Assembly: GCA_014904845.1 (NCBI GenBank) | Contig: MU119492.1 | Coordinates: forward strand, 4,126-64,519 | Source of the DNA: Acephala macrosclerotiorum | Lineage: Eukaryota > Ascomycota > Leotiomycetes > Helotiales > Mollisiaceae | Reading direction: 5' to 3' | DNA: 60,394 bases | Shown here: piece by piece, positions 27,200 to 40,988 of the stretch | Layout of the letters: each line of letters opens with the position of its first letter | Numbering within the stretch: position 1 is the first letter of the stretch | Translations under genes and position numbers: made by a program | Notes under the pieces: generated by a model | What the model was told of the DNA's origin: nothing | The model's input: the letters and a program-made list of their open reading frames with translations, nothing else | The model's database searches: none

Positions 27200-27204
27200 G
27201 ACCA
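27200..27204. repeat. Right target-site duplication (GACCA) of element A4
   Basis: Directly follows the LTR end GATA (27196-27199) and matches 10156-10160 exactly, across 17 kb of nested insertions. Confidence 0.9.
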
Positions 27205-30200
27205 ACTAGTCTATTCAAACGTGTATATATAAAAAGCTCTTTTTTTAAAAAAAACTCGAAAAAATAAAAAAAAAATATTAAATTTATTTATTTCTTTTTA
27301 TATAAAATAATCGTTTAATAGATTATAAGCTCGAAAAATTTCATAAAATTAAATTTTACTAAATACTTTTTATTAAACGAATTTTACGACTAATTATTTA
27401 TTAAATTCCTTAGAATTAAAATACTTAAATTAAAAACTAAAAATATTAGATTTTATGTTTTAATTTTTAATTTTTTTGAAACTTTTTTAAAAATTATTTT
27501 TTTAAAATTGCGAAAAATTTAATAGATTAAAATATAATTTAAATTTTAGTCTTAGTATAAAATACTTAAAAACGAGATAAAAAATCGGCGAATCGCGTAT
27601 TTAATTTTAATTATTTTTTAAAAAATAAGTTCTTTAAAAATTTTAATTTAAAATTAATTTAAATAAAAACGTATATTAAAATATTTAATTTTTAATTTAA
27701 AGAAAAAATTTATTTATTACGTTTAATAATACTTAAAAAAAAAAAAAATATGAAATCTTTTTACGTTTTAAAAATTATTTAAAATAATTTAAAAGTTTTT
27801 AACTTTCGACTTTTATATTAAAACTAACGATTAAATATCAAATTCTTTAAATCGCACGTTTTAACGCTTCGTTTAAATACTATCGCGATATATTAAATCT
27901 AAAAATTTAATATTATTAAATTTTAATCAAATAATGATAATATTTTTAAATATTTAATTATTAAACTTTTTATTTTACTAATTTTTTCAAATTTTATATT
28001 ATTAAATATAAAATAAACTTTAGTAAATAAATTAACGCTTTAAAAACTTTAAACTATTTTAAAGCGAGCGTTTTTTATAAACGTTTTATTCGTTTTTTTA
28101 AAAAATATTAAAACTCGAAAAATTATTTATTTTATTAATAATATTTTTTTATTTTTTAAAATAAATCTATTCTATTATTATATATAAACTCTAATTAATA
28201 TTTTAATTATTTTTTTTAATTCTATTTTAAATCGCGATTTTAATTTTAATTATTTTATATTTAAATTTTTATTTAATTTAAAAAATTCTTTTATAAACGA
28301 TTTAAACGAAAAACTTTTATAAGTTTTCTCGTTTTTACTACTATTTAAACTACAAACAAAAACCGCATTTTTTAATAAAAACGATTTTAAAATATACGAA
28401 TTTTATTAAAAATACGTTAAAATTACTATCGAAATCCGTATAAACATTTATAACTTTTTATACAACGAAACTTAATTAAATAATATTATATAATAATTAC
28501 AAATTTAAAATTTTTTATTTTTTTCGTTTTTACTATTATATTAAATCTCAACGAATCTAATTAAATTAATTAGCGCTAAAAAATGAATAACGCTTTCGTT
28601 AATAAATACTATTTTTATTAAAAAATTATTAATAATATATTTATAAAACTAATTACAAACAACAAAAAAAACAAAAATTTATTTTAAAAACGTTTAAATA
28701 AATAAAACGAATTACAAATTTAAAATAAAAATATAATTAATAATAAATTTAATATTATTATATTACAATTTACAAAAAAAAAAAATTATAATTAATAACT
28801 TTAAAAATAATAATATTAAACTTTTATTAATAAAATTAAATAATTAATTTTGATTTTAAAACGTTATAATATTTTATCGTTTTTAAAATAATTTTCTTAA
28901 TATATATTTTAATAATATTAAAAACGTTATTAAATATAATAACTTTTTTATTTAATTAAATAATAACTTCGTTTTCTTTTTTAAAAACGTTCGTTTTTTT
29001 TATATTTTAAATAATAATTTTTTATTTTTACAATTTTTTTTAATATATAATAATTTTAAATTAAATTAAAATTTAAATAATAATTATATTAATAAAAAAT
29101 TTTTAAAAATAATATTTAACGAATTTATTATTATTACGAAAAAAAAAAGTAATTATTAAAATAATTATTAATTCGCATAATTATATTATATTATTTAAAT
29201 AAAAAAAAAATTTAACGTATAATACGATTATTATAAAAAACTTTATTATACTTTTTTCGAATATATAATTAAATATTTTTATTTGAAAATTATATTTAAT
29301 AAACGCTTTTAAATAAAAAAAGAAAAACGTATTAAAAAGCGAACTAATTAAAAAAGAAAATTATAAGAGAAATTATAATTATTCGCTTTAACTTTAAAAA
29401 AAAAAAATATAAAACATTTTTTATTATTCGTAATTATACTAATTTTTCATTTACTTATAAAATAAAATTAAATAAATAATAATTACAAATTTTTTAATTA
29501 ATTTCCCTATAAATAAATCGAATAAATCGAAACAAATTTATTTTACATTATAAACTAACGATTAATAATCGAACTTATTATCGTTTTTAAAAGAATTAAT
29601 AATATTTTTTTATTCGCAATTTTATTTTTTATAATATTTTTTTATTATTTATAAAATATATATTTTTAGTATTTATATTCTTATTTTTTAGTTTTTAAAA
29701 ATAGTAATATAAGCTAATTAAATTATTTTTATATTTTTTTCTCGTTATTACAAAATAATAATTTTTTTTTTTAATTATTTAATTATTATATTTTAATTTT
29801 ATTCGCTTTTTTAATATTTAATATTTTTATAATTTTTATTAAAACTTAAAAAACTTTTACTTCGTAAACTAAAAATACGCTTATTAATACGTTTATTTTC
29901 GATAATAAATATATATAATATATATTTTATAAATAAAAATTATTTAAATTAATACGATTTTTAAATAAAAAAAATTAATATAATTACGAAAATTAATAAA
30001 TATAATTTAAAATTACGCGATAAAAGTATTATTATTTTATTAATTAAAACTTTATTTAAAAAAACGAATTAATTTTGTATATATAATATTATTTATTATT
30101 TAAAACTCAAAACTAATTTTATATTTTATTTAAATTATATTTAAACGAATATTAAAATAGAATTTAATAATAATAATATAATTTTAATAATTAAAAATTA

Positions 30201-30282
30201 AAAACTTATTATTTTTATTATTATAATTATTGAAAATCTTTTTTATTTTAACGTTAATAAATTAATTTTTTAATAATAAATT
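27200..30282. repeat. Repeat B, copy 1 (main part), unidentified element
   Basis: Aligns through most of its length with 56523 to about 59835. Continuity with 10121-10160 shows that A4 split this copy. The first 30 bases are little mutated and match 56523-56552 with ten G/C-to-A/T transitions and one A/T transversion. Beyond about 27230 the mutation is heavy and the plus strand keeps C while losing G. The right end is cut by the LTR of A3 at 30283. I could not recognise a protein, terminal repeat or LTR, so the class is unknown. It is older than A4. Confidence 0.8.
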
Positions 30283-32818
30283 GTTAAAATAAAACTTTTT
30301 ATACTTTTCTTATATATAAAATTTTTTTATTTTTTCTATATATTATTAATAAAAAAGAATACTTATTTTATACTTTTTAATAAGTTATAAACTTGGATTT
30401 CGCACGAGATTACTTATTTATTTAAGAATTATTTATTTAATTATTTATTTTTTTATATTTCGAAGTTTTATTTATTTTTTATTATTTATTTTATTTTATT
30501 TTTTTCTATTTTCATTTTTCGAATTTTCGATTTTTTTAATTGATTTTTTTTAATTAATTTCATATAAAATCTAAACTAATTAAATTTAATTTATTTATTA
30601 TAAGTATAATTAATTAAATTTAAATAAAAAACGATTACTTTTTAGATTTTTACTTTTTTTAAAAAGTTTAAAAGAATATAAAATATTTCGATAGTTTGAA
30701 TAATTTTAAATACTCGAGAATTATTTTTCGAAATAATTTAAAATATATATATTTTCGCTATAATTTTATTTATAGTTTTTTTATTTATTTATTTTAAATT
30801 TAAATTTTACGTTATTTTTAATACTTTAAAATAATTTAAATACTTTTTTTATTTTATAAATTTAAATTTCTTTAATTTTTAAATAAATTTGTTTTTTTTT
30901 TAAAATAAATTTATTTTTTCGTTTTTAAATTTAAAATATTTTCGAGCGTTTATTAAACTTTAAATTAAAAAGAGAAAATTCGATATTAAAGTATTTTTTA
31001 AAATTAAAATAAATCGTAAATACATTTTAATTTAAACTATTTTAATTTTATTTTATAAAAAACTTTTTTTTAGTAATTAAATAATTTAATCAAATTTTAA
31101 ATTAAACTTTTTTTATTTTTTATTTAAAATATTTTTTAATAAAAAAATATTATTATTTAAATTTTAAATAAACTTTTTTTCGTTTTTACTTATTTTTTAT
31201 TACGTTTTTTTATTAATTAAAAAAGTTTTTAAAATTTTAATAATAATATTCGATTATATTAATCGAAAATATTTTTATAAATACTATTACGAGAATTAAA
31301 TATATATTTTTTTACGTACAATATAAAACGTTAAAAACGATCGCAAACGAATTTTAATTTAAATTGAAAAAAATAATAAGAATTCGAATGAATTAAATAA
31401 ATTAAATAAAAATAAAAAAATAAAAAATATATAAAATTAATAAAATATTACGTTTTATATTTTTTTAATCGTATTTTTTATAAAAAGAATATTTTTTTAA
31501 TTTAAATAATTATAATTTTAATATCGTTTTATTTAATGAAATTTTAATTAATAATTTTATTATTTCGAAAATATTATTTAAAATATGTTTAATATTTTTA
31601 TTAATATTTTTAATAAAACTTATAATTCAATATTTATTATAAATAATAATAATAATATTTTTTCGCTTATAAACGCCGATTTTTAAAAAAATTACTTTTT
31701 TTTTTTAAATTTTACCAATATTTTTAATTTTATAATATATAAATTATTTTTAAATATCGAAATAATAATTTTTAATTTTTAATTATTTATTAATCGAATT
31801 TTCTTATTTTTAAATTTATTTTTCTTTTTATAAAATCCGTTACTATTAATAAAAAAAATGAATTTAATTAATTATAAATTAATTGAAAATTTATTTTTAA
31901 ACGATCGAAAAAAATTTATAAACGTTTTTATTTCGTATTTATAACGAGTTTTAAAAAAGATTTTTTTAACGTCGTATTTTATTTTTTAAATTAAAATTTT
32001 ATTTATTAATATACGCGATTTATAGTATTATATTTAATTTTAAATAATAATTAAAAAAATTAAAGTATTTATAAAAAACTTTTTTTTTAATTTTATTTTA
32101 ATTTTTAAAAACGAAAAAAACTAATTCGATTTTTATTATAAAATCGATAAATTTTTTATTATAAACGATTTTAATTATATTATATAATAATTATTTAAAT
32201 TGTATTTTATTATAAAACTCAAATTTAAAAACGATATAATTAATATAAAAAAATTCGTTTATAAAACGAAATACGATAAATAATTTTTATTTAAAATAAT
32301 ATATAATAAAAAAATATTCGTTTAAAAAAAGTAATAATATTGAAATTATTTTATTATTAAAAATCAATACGAATATAATAATTAAAAAAAAAAAGATTTT
32401 AATTGAATTTATCGAATATTAAATATTTTTTATTTAAAACGATTTATTGAAATCAAAAAATTAATCGATTTTATTATACGTTTTTACGTTTTTATTTTAA
32501 TCGAATATAAAAATATTATTAATTTTTCGAATTAATTTTTTTAAATTAATAATGAATTAAAAAATCTTTATAAAATAATAATTTTTATATTCGTTTAATT
32601 AATTTTACGATTTTTTTAAAAATTTAAATTTATATACGAAATTTTTATTATAGTATTTTAATAAATTTATAATTTTATTTAAACGTTTAAAAATTTTATA
32701 ATCGAATAAAATACAATAATTTAAAAAACGTTTAACGAGAAATAATAATAAAATTCGTTTATTATTAATTTTAAAATCGTTTTTATAATTAACGATTATT
32801 TTAAAAAATTATATTATA

Positions 32819-32920
32819 TTAAAATTAAATACTTTATTAAATATTTTTATTTTAAAAAAGATTTTAATATTAAAATTAAATATTTTATTAAATATTTTTA
32901 TTTTAAAAAAGATTTTAATA
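32819..32920. repeat. 51-bp tandem duplication in A3
   Basis: Two units, 32819-32869 and 32870-32920, differ only by ACTTTATT versus ATTTTATT, a single C/T difference. The copy after the gap (around 33150-33200) has just one unit. Confidence 0.85.
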
Positions 32921-32974
32921 TTAAAAAAAAAAAAAATAATAAACGAAAATCGAATAATATAAAAAATTTATTTT

Positions 32975-32984
32975 NNNNNNNNNN
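32975..32984. other. Assembly gap (10 N) with overlapping flanks
   Basis: Ten N. The roughly 300 bases before the gap (about 32670-32974) and after it (32985-33270) are two versions of the same A segment, both passing through AATAATAAACGAAAATCGAA. The contig ends therefore overlap instead of missing sequence, and the N count is a placeholder. Confidence 0.9.
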
Positions 32985-35900
32985 TTTAAACGCTCGATAA
33001 TTTTATAATTAAATAAATATAATAATTTAAAAAACTTTTAATAAAAAACAATAATAAAATTCGTTTATTATTAAAATTGAAATTATTTTTATAATTAATA
33101 ATTATTTATTAAATATTTAAAATTTTTACAATTATTATAAAAAATTATATTATATTGAAATTAAATATTTTATTAAATATTTTTATTTTAAAAAAGATTT
33201 TAATATTAAAAAAAAAAAAAATAATAAACGAAAATCGAATAATATAAAAAATTTATTTTTAAAAAAATTAAAAATTTTAATTAAATTTATATTATATTTT
33301 ATTTTATTTGTAAAATTTATTAATATAATTACAATTATAATTTATAATTTACAATTTTTAATTATTAATAATAAATTGATTTTTATATTCGTTTTTTTAT
33401 TTTTATTTTTATTTAAAATAATTTTTTTCGTTTTTTCGAATTTTTTAAAAACGATTAAATTATTAATATTATTATAAATCGATTTTAATTTATTAATTTT
33501 CGATTTGATAATTTTAAATTATATAAAAAAATAAAAAATTAAATTAAATTCGAAAAATTTAAAAATATTTTTATTTTAATTTTAAATTCAAATAATAAAT
33601 TAATAATATTTATTTTAATTAATATTAAATAATATTTATTTATAAAATTATATAATTTTATTTCAATTGTTTAATTTTTTAAAAATAAATTTTTTTATTT
33701 ACAATTTTACGAAAATTTAATTTTATAAATAATTAATAAATACAAAATTAATATTATTACACGAAATAATTTTTAATTTTTTAATCGAATCAAATAATTT
33801 TTTTTATATCGTTTTACGACAATCGTTATTCTAATAATCAAAATTTCAATTAAATAAAATTTTTATTTATTTAAATTATTCGAAATTTATACGATTATTT
33901 AAAATAAATTTATTTAATACAATTATATAAATTATTTCAACGTTTAAAAATTTAATAAATTTTCAATCGATTTTATAATAAAACTCAAAAATAAATTATA
34001 TATTTATAATATATATATTATACAAAAAAATAAACAAAAATCGTATAATTATTTTATTAAATTCAAAAAAATATTTTAATATAATTAATTTAATTTTTAT
34101 TAAAAAATCCGATAATAAACAATTTTTTATTATATAATAAAATAAAATTAATATAAATATATATTATTAAATTCAAAAACGAAATTACGAATTATTTTAT
34201 TTATTTTAAAAATTATTTCAAATATTAAAACAAAAAATAATAATAATAAAATATATATATTTAATAAATTTTATAAATTTTTTAAAAGAAATTAAAATTA
34301 ATTAAAAATCTATCAAATTATATTTATTAAAAATAAATAGTTTATTTAAACGATTTAATTAAATTATTTAAAAAAAATATAATTTTTTTTTAAAAAAAAT
34401 CAATTTTAATTTTTATTTTTAATTAAAAACAATTAAATATATATATTATTTTTATTTTCGATTATATTATTTTACAATTAATATATTATTATTCGAAACG
34501 TAATACAATAAAAAATCTAATTATAATTATATTAAAAAATTTTATTTTATTATTTATTATTATAATTTTAATAAAAATAAAAAAAATTTAATTAAATACA
34601 AAAAAAAAAAAATTATATAAAATTTTAAAATTAAATGATTATATTATTTAAATAATTTTAATTAAAAAAATTAAATACATTTTTTAAAAAATAAATATAA
34701 ATACAAATTTCAATAATTTATAAATTATTTTATAAATTTAATCAAATTATTAATTTTTTTTTAATATTGAAATTCGTATTAAAATTTGTTATTTTATTTT
34801 ATTTATTTATTTTGATAATTTTACTCGATTTAAATTATAAAAAAAAACGATTAATATTAAAATTTTAATTTATTAATTATATAAAATTAATTGTTTTATT
34901 ATTATTTATTTTTAATCGTTTAAAATCAAATTTATTCAAATTAATTTATTTTTTTATTTTATAGTAATTTTTTGTTTTTTTTAAAAATATTTATTATTTA
35001 TTCAATAATATAAAATTAATAATTTTTTTTTCGAATAATAAAAAAAAAAATATATTTAAAAATTAAAATTTAATTCAAATATGAATAATAAAATCGATTT
35101 ATTTAATTTTTATTTTTATTTTTAATAATTAAATTTTTTTAATTTTATTCATTTATTAAATTTTTTTTATTTTCAATAATTAAGTTTTTTTAATTTAATT
35201 AAAAAAAACTTTAAAAATAAATATTATATATTATTTAACATAAAAAAAAATTTCAAAAAACAATAAAAATATTTATAATATTTTTATTTTCAAAAAATTA
35301 TATTTATTTTATTTATTGAAAATAAATCAAATTTGAATATTAAATTGAATTATTTAATTATTTTTTTTAATTATTTATATTTTTAATAATTTTTTTATTT
35401 TTTTTATTCAAATTTTTTTTATATTAAATTTATTATAAATATATATAATTTTTTTATTTTTTTATTTTATTTTATATTTTCGATTATATAAATTCAAATA
35501 AATTTTCAAATTTCAAATATTTAAATAAACTATAAATTATTTACAATAAAAATAATAAAAAATAATAATACAAAAAAAATTTTTTTTTAATAAAAAATAA
35601 AATATAAATAAAAAATAAAAAATTCAAATAATTGTAAATTATTTATTAAAAAATAAATATTTTAAATTAAATATAATATTATTAAAAAAAAATTATAATA
35701 TAAAATACAATAAATAATTTACAATTTCAAATAATAATAAAAAATCGATTTTTATAAAATTTTTATTTTAATAATAAAATCAATAAATTATAAAATTATT
35801 TTTATTTTTATTATTGTTTATAATTAAAAAATTAATTAAATAAATATAAAAACAATTTTTTTTTACAAAAAAATCAATATTAAAATTTATATTAATTTAT

Positions 35901-36840
35901 TTACTAAATATAGCGTTTTAAAAACTATTAAATTAAATAAAACTTTATATAATCTCAAATAATTATTTCGTATATAATATAATATTTTTATTAATTTTTT
36001 TTTAAAATAAAATTTCAAGTTTTTTAATATTAATATTTTTAATTTTTATTGAAAAAATATTATTATTATTATTTATATTAATTTTTAATTTATAAATATT
36101 TTTACTATTTTTTAATATAAATAAAAAACGTTAATAAAAAATCGATTTTGATTCTTACGAATTTTTATCGTTTTTATATTTATTTTTTTAATTAAATCGT
36201 TTATTGATTTAAAAATTGCAATAATTTTTACTTAGTAAAATTTCTTTAAATAAACGAAAAAAAAGAATATTTTATTGCTTTTTCTCAAAAAAATTAATAT
36301 ATTGAAATTTTACTATTAATAAACTTTTTTTAGTGAATTTTTTTTTATATAATACGTATTTTTTTTTTATCGTTCAATTTTTATAAACGAATTTCAAATT
36401 GTAATTATTATTTTATCGATTTTTTAAAGACTATTTTTTTTATCTCGTTATTTTTTTTTAGTTTATTAGATTCTATTAAAACGATAAAATTAATCAATTT
36501 TTCTACGAAAAAAAAGTAAATATATTTTAAGATTTAAATTTATTGTACGTTGAATTTTTTTTTTTTAGTAAATCTCAAATAATTTATTCGCGATTTAGCG
36601 ACTATAGAAAAACGATAAATTAATTATTTCGATTTTTTAAAAGAATTATTTAAATAAATCTTTTTTTTAATACTAAAAATCGAATTTTAATTAAAAATCT
36701 TTTAAAGTAAATTCAATTAAATATTGTAAAAAAAAAAATCTCAAAAATTAAAATTATACGTTTATAAAATAAAAATTTTTATTAATCGAAAATACATTGA
36801 AAATTCTAAAAACTTTAATTTTTTCATTTTATTTTTCGTA

Positions 36841-37440
36841 AATTTAATACTTGTTAATATTAGCAAAAGAATTATTAGCGATACTATTTACAAAGAACTC
36901 AAAAAAGTTTATAATAAATTTCGAGTTTTTTTCGAAAATCGATTTTGAGAATTTTTTAATAATAAATCTTTTTTCGATAGTATTTAATTTAAAAAAATCA
37001 GTACAATTTTCGATATAATTCGTTACGTGAAATCTTTAAATTACTTTATTATTCAATATAAGATTTTTTAATAATTAAATTATTAGAACTCGTTTAGTGA
37101 TAAATATTTGTATATTTATTAGTAAAAACAAATTATAATTCAAATTAAATTAATTTTTCGATATTTTGAAATAAAAAAAATAGAGATATTTCTTAGTAAT
37201 AAATTTTTTTTTAAATGCGAAATTGAAAGATTAATAGCGTTTATAGAAAATAATTAAAAGTATTTAATTATTTTTAATAATGAATTTAAGTTTGAGATTC
37301 GTTTGTTTTTTTTTTTTTTATTAAGTTTTAAAAAAAAAAGAAAACAAATTGTAGAGAAATTTAACGCTAATAAAAATATTAAAAAAATTATTAGATTTTT
37401 GAAGAAAAACGACGATAATTTAAGAGATCTCGAGTTTTGA
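36841..37440 (+). pseudogene. Possible eroded coding frame in the 36082-37788 insert, function unknown
   Basis: Reading the frame that starts at 36841, stops are fewer than such AT-rich DNA would suggest. Segments of 20-50 codons stay open and are rich in charged residues. From 37216 the frame reads CEIERLIAFIENN, one TAA, KYLIIFNNEF, then a Lys-rich stretch ending RFLKKNDDNLRDLEF before TGA at 37438-37440. The same frame can be followed back to about 36121 with more stops. The remaining stops are TAA, TAG or TGA, as mutated Gln, Trp or Arg codons would give. I do not recognise the family. A second frame is also fairly open around 36850-37000, so the call is weak. Confidence 0.35.
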
Positions 37441-37592
37441 GTTTTTTACTTAAAGCGAGTTTTTTCTTTTTTTCTAGTTTTTTTCATCGAGACTCGAAAC
37501 GAGTTCGTCATATAAAAAGACAATTGTAGTAAAACTATATACTTTTTTTTCAAAAATGTTTGTAAATAGCTAGTTTCGAGAGTAGTATTAAT

Positions 37593-37615
37593 CACGTGTT
37601 TTCTAGTATATAAAG
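37593..37615 (+). promoter_or_regulatory. CACGTG box and TATATAAAG, possible promoter remnant
   Basis: CACGTG (37593-37598) is followed nine bases later by TATATAAAG (37607-37615), in the least mutated part of the insert. This spacing fits an LTR or transposon promoter reading rightwards; function is inferred only from the motifs. Confidence 0.35.
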
Positions 37616-39397
37616 AGTTTTCGCTTACTATAGACTAATTAATAACTCTTTCTATTTCTACTTTAATTGATTGATTGATTGATTTACAAATTACGAATTA
37701 TTTCGAATGAATCTAGTTTATTGACTAAAACGAACTAATCTACGATTGGGTTTTTTTACTTTGTATTTTATTGTCTTTTTACAATATTTATTTTTATTAT
37801 TATTTATAATTAGAAAATTAATTAAATAAATATAAAAATAACGTTTTTTTTACAAAAAAATCAATATTAAAATTTATATTAATTTATTTATCGAATATAA
37901 TATTTTAAAAATTATTAAATTAAATAAAACTCTATATAATTTCAAATAATTATTTTATATATAATATAATATTTTTATTAATTTTTTTTCGAAATGAAAT
38001 TTTAAATTTTTTAATATTAATATTTTTATTTTTTATTGAAAAAATACAATTATTATTATTTATATTAATAATTTTTTTATTATTAGTAATTTACAAAAAA
38101 ATATTAATATTATTAAAAAACTTTTAATTTTTATTTTTATATATTTAATTTCGATTTATATTATTTTTATTTAAATATAAAAATTATTTAAAATTATTTT
38201 TATCGTTTTTTTATTTTTTACAAATTATTTATTTTATTATTAATACTTTAATAAAATTAACGATTTATTTAATATTATTTTCTTTTTAATAAATATATTA
38301 ATTTATTATAAATTTTTTTATATATATTATATTTAATACGCGATTCGATTTTATTTATATTATTTCAATTATTAATTAATTCGTTTTAAATTCGATCAAA
38401 ATACACATAAAAATAATAAAAAAAAAAATTAATACATTTAAAATATATTTAATATAAATTTAATTTTTTAAAAATCGATTTAATTATTTAAAAATTATAT
38501 CGATTTTAATTAAATTAATAATCGAAATATTAAATAATTAATATCGAAATATATTTTTAATATAAAATCGATAATTATTAATTAATTTATTAAACGTTAA
38601 TTTATAATTTTATTTTTATTTTATAAAATTTAATATATCGAATAAATAAATATAATTAAAAAAAAAGATTTAATTTTAAAATTTTTTCAAATAAATTAAT
38701 TTTAATAATTTAAATACAAATACGATTATTATTTATAAAAATAATTAAAATATTATTATACTTATAAAAAATTTTCAATTTTATATTTAAATTAAATATA
38801 TTAATATTTAATATTATTTTATTTATAAAAAAATTATTAAAAAAAATTATTTAAAATATATTTATATATTATAATAAATTATAAATAAATTAATAAAAAT
38901 ATTATTAAAAAAATCGTTTTAAAAATTTCGAATAATTATAAAAATTAAATAATTTTTATAATTAAAAAAAAAAATTTTATTTATCGTTTTAATTAATCGT
39001 TTATAAATTAATTTAAATTTGATTCAAATATATTTAATTATAATATTGATTTTATTTATATTATTTAAATAATTATTATATAAAATATTTTAAATTAAAA
39101 TAAATTTTTTATTTGAAATTATAATTTTTATTATTAATATTTTATTATTAATTTTTATTGTTTTTTTAATTTATTATTTATTATTTTGTTATAAATTTTT
39201 TTTTATATAATTTTAATTATAATTTATTAAAAATATAATTAAATATTATATATAATATATAAAAATTTTTATATTCGTTTATTTAAAATATATAAAAATA
39301 TTAAAATAATATTTTTTTTTATTTTTTTTATAAATAATTTATTTTTATTTTTTTTACATATTATTAATAATAAATATTTATTATATATTTTCTAATA

Positions 39398-40988
39398 AAA
39401 ATATTAATAAAATTTTATTAATCGTTTAAAAATAAATTTTAAATTTATTTATAATTAATTGAATTTATTTTTTTATTAATAATAAAAAATTTTACGAAAA
39501 AGAAAATAAGTTTAAAAATAAATTTAAAAATAAAAAAAGTCGTTTAATAAATAATAAAAAATTACAAATAATTATTTCGATATTTAAAAATAATTTATAT
39601 ATTATAAAATTGAAAATATTTGTAAAATTTAAAAAAAAATATAATTTTTTTAAAAATCGATATTAATAAAAAAAAAAATTATAAATTTTATTAAAAATAT
39701 TAATAAAAATATTAAATGTATTTTAAATAATATTTTTAAAATAATAAAATTATTAATTGAAATTTTATTAAATAAAACGATATTAAAATTACGATTATTC
39801 GAATTAAAAAAATATAAAATATAATATTTTATCGATTTTATATATTTTTTTATTTTTTTTATTTTTATTTAATTTATTTAATTCGTTTAATTTATTCGAA
39901 TTTTTAATATTTTTTTAATTTAAATTAAAATTCATTTATAATTATTTTTAATATTTTGTAATATACGTAAAAATATATATATTTAATTATTATAATAATA
40001 TTTATAAAAAAAAATTTTATTAATATAATTGAATATTATTATTAAAATTTAAAAAAAAATTTTAATTAATAAAAAAACGTAATAAAAATAAGTAAAAATA
40101 AAAAAAAATTCGTTTAAAATTTGAATAATAATATTTTTTTATTGAAAATTATTTTAAAATAAAAATAAAAAATTTTTAATTTAAAATTCGATCGAATTAT
40201 TTAATTGATAAAACAAATTTTTTTCGTAAAATAAAATTGAAATAATTTAAATTAAAACGTATTAAGAATTTGTTTTAATTTTTAAAAAAATTTTAATATT
40301 GATTTTTTTTTTAATTTAAAATTTAATAAATATTTAAAAGTATTTTATATTTGAAAATGAAAAAATAAATTTATTTAAAAAGAAATAAATTTATTTAAAA
40401 ATCGAAAAAATTTATATTTGTAAAATTAAAAAAATATTCGAATTATTTTAAATTATTAAAAATAATATAAAATTTAAATTTAAAATAAATAAAAAATAAT
40501 TATAAATAAAATTATAATAAAAATATATATATTTTAAATTATTTTAAAAAATAGTTTTTAAATATTTGAAATTGTTTGAATTATTTAAATATTTTAAATT
40601 TTGTTAAATTTTTAAAAAAAATAAAAATTTAAAAAATAATTGTTTTTTAATTGAATTTAATTAATTATATTTATTATAAATAAATAAAATTTAATTAATT
40701 TAATTTTTATGTAAAATCAATTAAAAAAAATTTATTGAAATAATTAAAAGTTCGAGAAATAAAAATAAAAAAATAAAAAAATAAAAATAATAAAAAATAA
40801 ATAAAATTTCGAATTTATAAAAAATAAATAATTGAATAAATAATTTTCAAATAAATAAATAATTTCGTATAAAATTTGAATTTATAATTTATTAAAAAAT
40901 ATAAAATGAATATTTTTTATTAATAATATATAAAAAGAAAATAAAGTTTTTTTATATATAAAAAAAATAAAAAAATTTTATTTTAACA
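39398..40988 (-). mobile_element. Copy A5 of family A, reverse, 5' part only
   Basis: Reverse A sequence begins right after the A3 3' LTR and continues to a reverse LTR at 40890-40988 (99 bp, ending TTTTAACA). It corresponds to about 23575-25197 of A4 plus the LTR. Only about the first 1.5 kb of the element interior is present. Confidence 0.8.

Larger units (their letters stand above)
36082..37788. mobile_element. Unidentified 1.7-kb insert in A3, G-retaining on the plus strand
   Basis: A-family sequence stops at about 36081 and restarts near 37789 at a point some 278 bp earlier in A, so 35803-36081 is repeated as 37789-38068 around the insert. The insert matches nothing else in the window that I could see. 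It keeps G outside CpG but few C, unlike the surrounding A copy. Its right part (37480-37770) is the least mutated and holds CACGTG at 37593-37598 and TATATAAAG at 37607-37615, which look like promoter or LTR elements, and an ATTG tetranucleotide run near 37667-37684. No terminal repeats were found. It could be a fragment of another retroelement or DNA transposon. Confidence 0.55.
30283..39397 (+). mobile_element. Copy A3 of family A, both LTRs present, disrupted
   Basis: The 5' LTR is 30283-30382 (TGTTAAAATAAAAC to TTTTTAATA, 100 bp) and the 3' LTR is 39299-39397 (99 bp). The post-LTR block is the least mutated of all A copies (AGTTATAAACTTGGATTTCG at 30383). The interior follows A1. It is broken by a 10-N gap with duplicated flanks (32975-32984) and by a foreign insert at 36082-37788 with about 278 bp of A sequence duplicated around it. 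Without these extras the copy is close to 6.8 kb, near A4's 7.06 kb. The flanking bases are AAATT on the left and AAAAT on the right, so a clean target duplication is not shown. The right side abuts reverse-oriented A5. Confidence 0.82.

Noticed and set aside
36841..37000. A hAT-type transposase C-terminus in the second frame (AKELLAI-like start)
   Set aside because: The resemblance fades after about ten residues and the expected downstream hAT motifs are absent.
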